Assembly (NCBI GenBank): GCA_030731695.1
Contig: JANQTK010000016.1
Location: 1 to 8,117 of the forward strand
Reading direction: 5' to 3'
Length of the DNA stretch: 8,117 nucleotides
Origin: Polaribacter sp.
Lineage (GTDB): Bacteria > Bacteroidota > Bacteroidia > Flavobacteriales > Flavobacteriaceae
Shown here: piece by piece, positions 6,901 to 8,117 of the stretch
Numbering within the stretch: position 1 is the first letter of the stretch
Layout of the letters: each line of letters begins with the position of its first letter
The notes under the pieces: model-generated
Seen by the model: only the letters and a program-made list of their open reading frames with translations
What the model was told of the DNA's origin: nothing
Database searches by the model: none
Position numbers and translations under genes: made by a program

Positions 6901-7755
6901 ATGAATATTATAAACTGGAAAACCAAGCATCAAACAATTAAATTGTTAGGGCAAAGGGTATCACTCATAGATACTGTAGTGGGTGAAAAAATAATTTTAG
7001 TGATTCATGGTTATGGTATGTGTTCATACGATTACCATAAAGTAATAGATGATCTAAAATTTACGTATCGAATGGTGATACCCGACTTGGTTGGTTTTGG
7101 ACTTTCTTCAAAACCTACAAACTATTATTTTTCAATAATTGAGCAAGCAGAAGTTTTAGTAAACCTTCTTGATGAATTAAAAATAAAGGAAGTTTCTATT
7201 ATTGCTCAAGGTTTTGGAGCTAGTGTTTTGTGTGAGTTATTATCGATTATTTCGTCAGGGTTTTCTGATATAAAAATAAATAAGATTTGGCTTTTAAATA
7301 TGAGCCTTTCTGTGGAATTAAGTCCTGACAAAGAAACTCAAGATGGTATTGTAAAATACATCAATGATACCTTCTTAAAAATTTCAAGTTCTTTTGAAAT
7401 GTTTAAAAAATACATACGGAAAAGTTTTCATGATGAAAAATCAATTAGTGATGAAGAATTGAGCGTTTATTGGAAATTACTTAACTATGATGAGGGCTTA
7501 AAAACATTGAATTTTATACATTATTGGGCTGTAGAAATCCAACAATCCTCCACGAAATGGTTAGATTCCATCAAAAAAACAACAGCTCCTATTGAAATTA
7601 TTTGGGGAATTGAAGCATCATCTGGAGATGATGAAACTCCAAAAAGAATCAATGATTATTTAGATATAGAAAAAACACATTTGATAGAGAACTGTGGCTA
7701 TTTCCCAATGCTAGAAAAACCATCAATCTTCATTGATATTCTAAAGGGCGTCTAG
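6901..7755 (+). CDS. Alpha/beta-hydrolase-fold protein, second of a tandem pair, apparently lacking nucleophile and histidine
   Basis: The 284-residue protein is a diverged paralogue of the gene before it. They share a WK near residue 6, IDT, GY...YDYH, YR, GFG.S..P, FS...QA and A.G.G..V in the same order, roughly 30% by eye in the N-terminal 110 residues. Here the oxyanion HG is kept (H36-G37 in IHGYG). The elbow is IAQGFGA (101-107), with small residues A102 and G106 flanking G104, so glycine again replaces the nucleophile. The acid strand IIWGIEAS (223-230) has A229 where WGxxD would place Asp; D233 or D234 could substitute. The C-terminal motif is CGYFPMLEKP (255-264), a clear match to GHFPxLExP with Tyr257 in place of His. 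No signal peptide. It is almost surely co-transcribed with the upstream gene and ends inside a terminator that overlaps the convergent methyltransferase gene. Confidence 0.85.
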   Translation: MNIINWKTKHQTIKLLGQRVSLIDTVVGEKIILVIHGYGMCSYDYHKVIDDLKFTYRMVIPDLVGFGLSSKPTNYYFSIIEQAEVLVNLLDELKIKEVSIIAQGFGASVLCELLSIISSGFSDIKINKIWLLNMSLSVELSPDKETQDGIVKYINDTFLKISSSFEMFKKYIRKSFHDEKSISDEELSVYWKLLNYDEGLKTLNFIHYWAVEIQQSSTKWLDSIKKTTAPIEIIWGIEASSGDDETPKRINDYLDIEKTHLIENCGYFPMLEKPSIFIDILKGV

Positions 7756-8117
7756 ATTATTTTTAGACGCTTTTTTAGAACCTTCATACAAATCATATCG
7801 TACAAACTTACAATCTAAATCTCCATTTTTTAGTGGAATTCTTCGAGAAGTTTTTAAACCAACGTGTTTGAGAGCGTCTACGTTTGAAGTAATCAACCAA
7901 GCTGTTGAGCCTGGATAATTATGTTTTAGAGTATCTCCTATTTTCTTGTAAAACTCGGCAAGTTCAACATTTAAACGTTCGCCATAAGGCGGATTGAACA
8001 AAATGGTAGTATTGCCAAAAACTTCTTTTTTAGAATTGAAAAAATTCACATGATGTACCCCAATAAATTCCTCTAAATTGGCTGAAATGATGTTTTGTTT
8101 TGCTTTTACAATAGCAG
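7741..8117 (-). CDS. THUMP/UPF0020-type SAM-dependent rRNA methyltransferase, C-terminal part (RlmL-like)
   Basis: The frame is open from the right window edge to a TAG at 7741-7743, giving the last 124 residues; the start is outside. The fragment begins AIVKAKQNIISANLEEFI, the helix and strand that precede motif IV, then has ILFNPPYGERL, whose NPPY (fragment residues 41-44) is the signature of amino-group methyltransferases acting on exocyclic nitrogens. YPGSTAWLITSN (67-78), SRRIPLKNGDLDCKF (90-104) and YDLYEGSKK (107-115) follow the usual order of the UPF0020 family, whose RlmL members make m2G2445 in 23S rRNA. The N-terminal THUMP domain and the SAM-binding motif I are not in the window, so the target base is inferred. 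A GTG inside the frame at 8047-8049 is not the start, because conserved sequence continues upstream. The 3' end overlaps the preceding convergent gene by 15 bases. Confidence 0.9.
   Translation of the reverse strand, partial: AIVKAKQNIISANLEEFIGVHHVNFFNSKKEVFGNTTILFNPPYGERLNVELAEFYKKIGDTLKHNYPGSTAWLITSNVDALKHVGLKTSRRIPLKNGDLDCKFVRYDLYEGSKKASKNNLDAL
7748..7776 (+). terminator. Rho-independent terminator embedded in overlapping 3' ends
   Basis: GCGTCTA (7748-7754) pairs perfectly with TAGACGC (7764-7770), and the stem can extend inward by a G-U and an A-U pair. Six T follow (7771-7776). The left arm includes most of the stop codon of the second hydrolase-like gene, and the right arm plus T-run lie within the antisense of the last codons of the methyltransferase. 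The minus strand lacks a comparable T-run, so this works mainly for the plus-strand pair. Confidence 0.8.

Noticed and set aside
5986..7755. Annotating the pair as haloalkane dehalogenases or epoxide hydrolases
   Set aside because: The fold and flanking motifs fit, but the nucleophile Asp/Ser and the His are absent in both, so an enzyme name would mislead.
7741..8049. Treating the 102-codon minus-strand frame starting at a GTG as a complete small gene
   Set aside because: The frame stays open to the window edge and the upstream codons encode conserved methyltransferase sequence, so it is the C-terminal part of a larger gene.

Overview
The window looks like a chromosomal segment from a flavobacterium (Bacteroidota, family Flavobacteriaceae), probably a low-GC marine type. 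This rests on the protein flavour of SmpB, Maf, the split transketolase and PriA, on the absence of Shine-Dalgarno sequences, on -7 promoter elements of the Bacteroidota form TAnnTTTG in several gene-start regions, and on a PF13568-type outer-membrane barrel protein. No RNA gene, CRISPR array, transposase or integrase was seen.

Layout. Positions 1-74 (minus strand) hold the first 24 codons of a lipoprotein gene that leaves the window. It diverges from a plus-strand run of smpB (182-649), maf (642-1220, overlapping smpB by 8 bases), the C-terminal half of a split transketolase (1291-2244) and a small outer-membrane beta-barrel protein (2279-2884). The run closes with a strong hairpin terminator (2905-2937) that can work in both directions. 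From the other side, on the minus strand, come a small, very basic repeat protein (2961-3197) and, upstream of it, priA (3276-5726, TTG start). An AT-rich gap (5727-5985) then separates priA from two tandem plus-strand genes for alpha/beta-hydrolase-fold proteins (5986-6891 and 6901-7755). The window ends inside a minus-strand THUMP/UPF0020-type rRNA methyltransferase (7741-8117, C-terminal 124 residues), whose stop codon overlaps the end of the second hydrolase-like gene.

Most of the window is housekeeping: ribosome rescue (SmpB), nucleotide-pool cleaning (Maf), pentose phosphate metabolism (transketolase), replication restart (PriA) and rRNA modification. The accessory part is the hydrolase-like pair. 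Both proteins have the N-terminal architecture of MEST/haloalkane-dehalogenase-like alpha/beta hydrolases, but by my reading both have glycine at the nucleophile position and have lost the C-terminal catalytic histidine (Asn in one, Tyr in the other). They look like a co-expressed pair of non-hydrolytic paralogues in DNA that is more AT-rich than the flanking housekeeping genes. This is the most interesting observation in the window. Secondary points are the 18-residue periodicity of the small basic protein, a transketolase C-half without its N-half next to it, and a terminator built into the overlapping 3' ends at 7741-7777.
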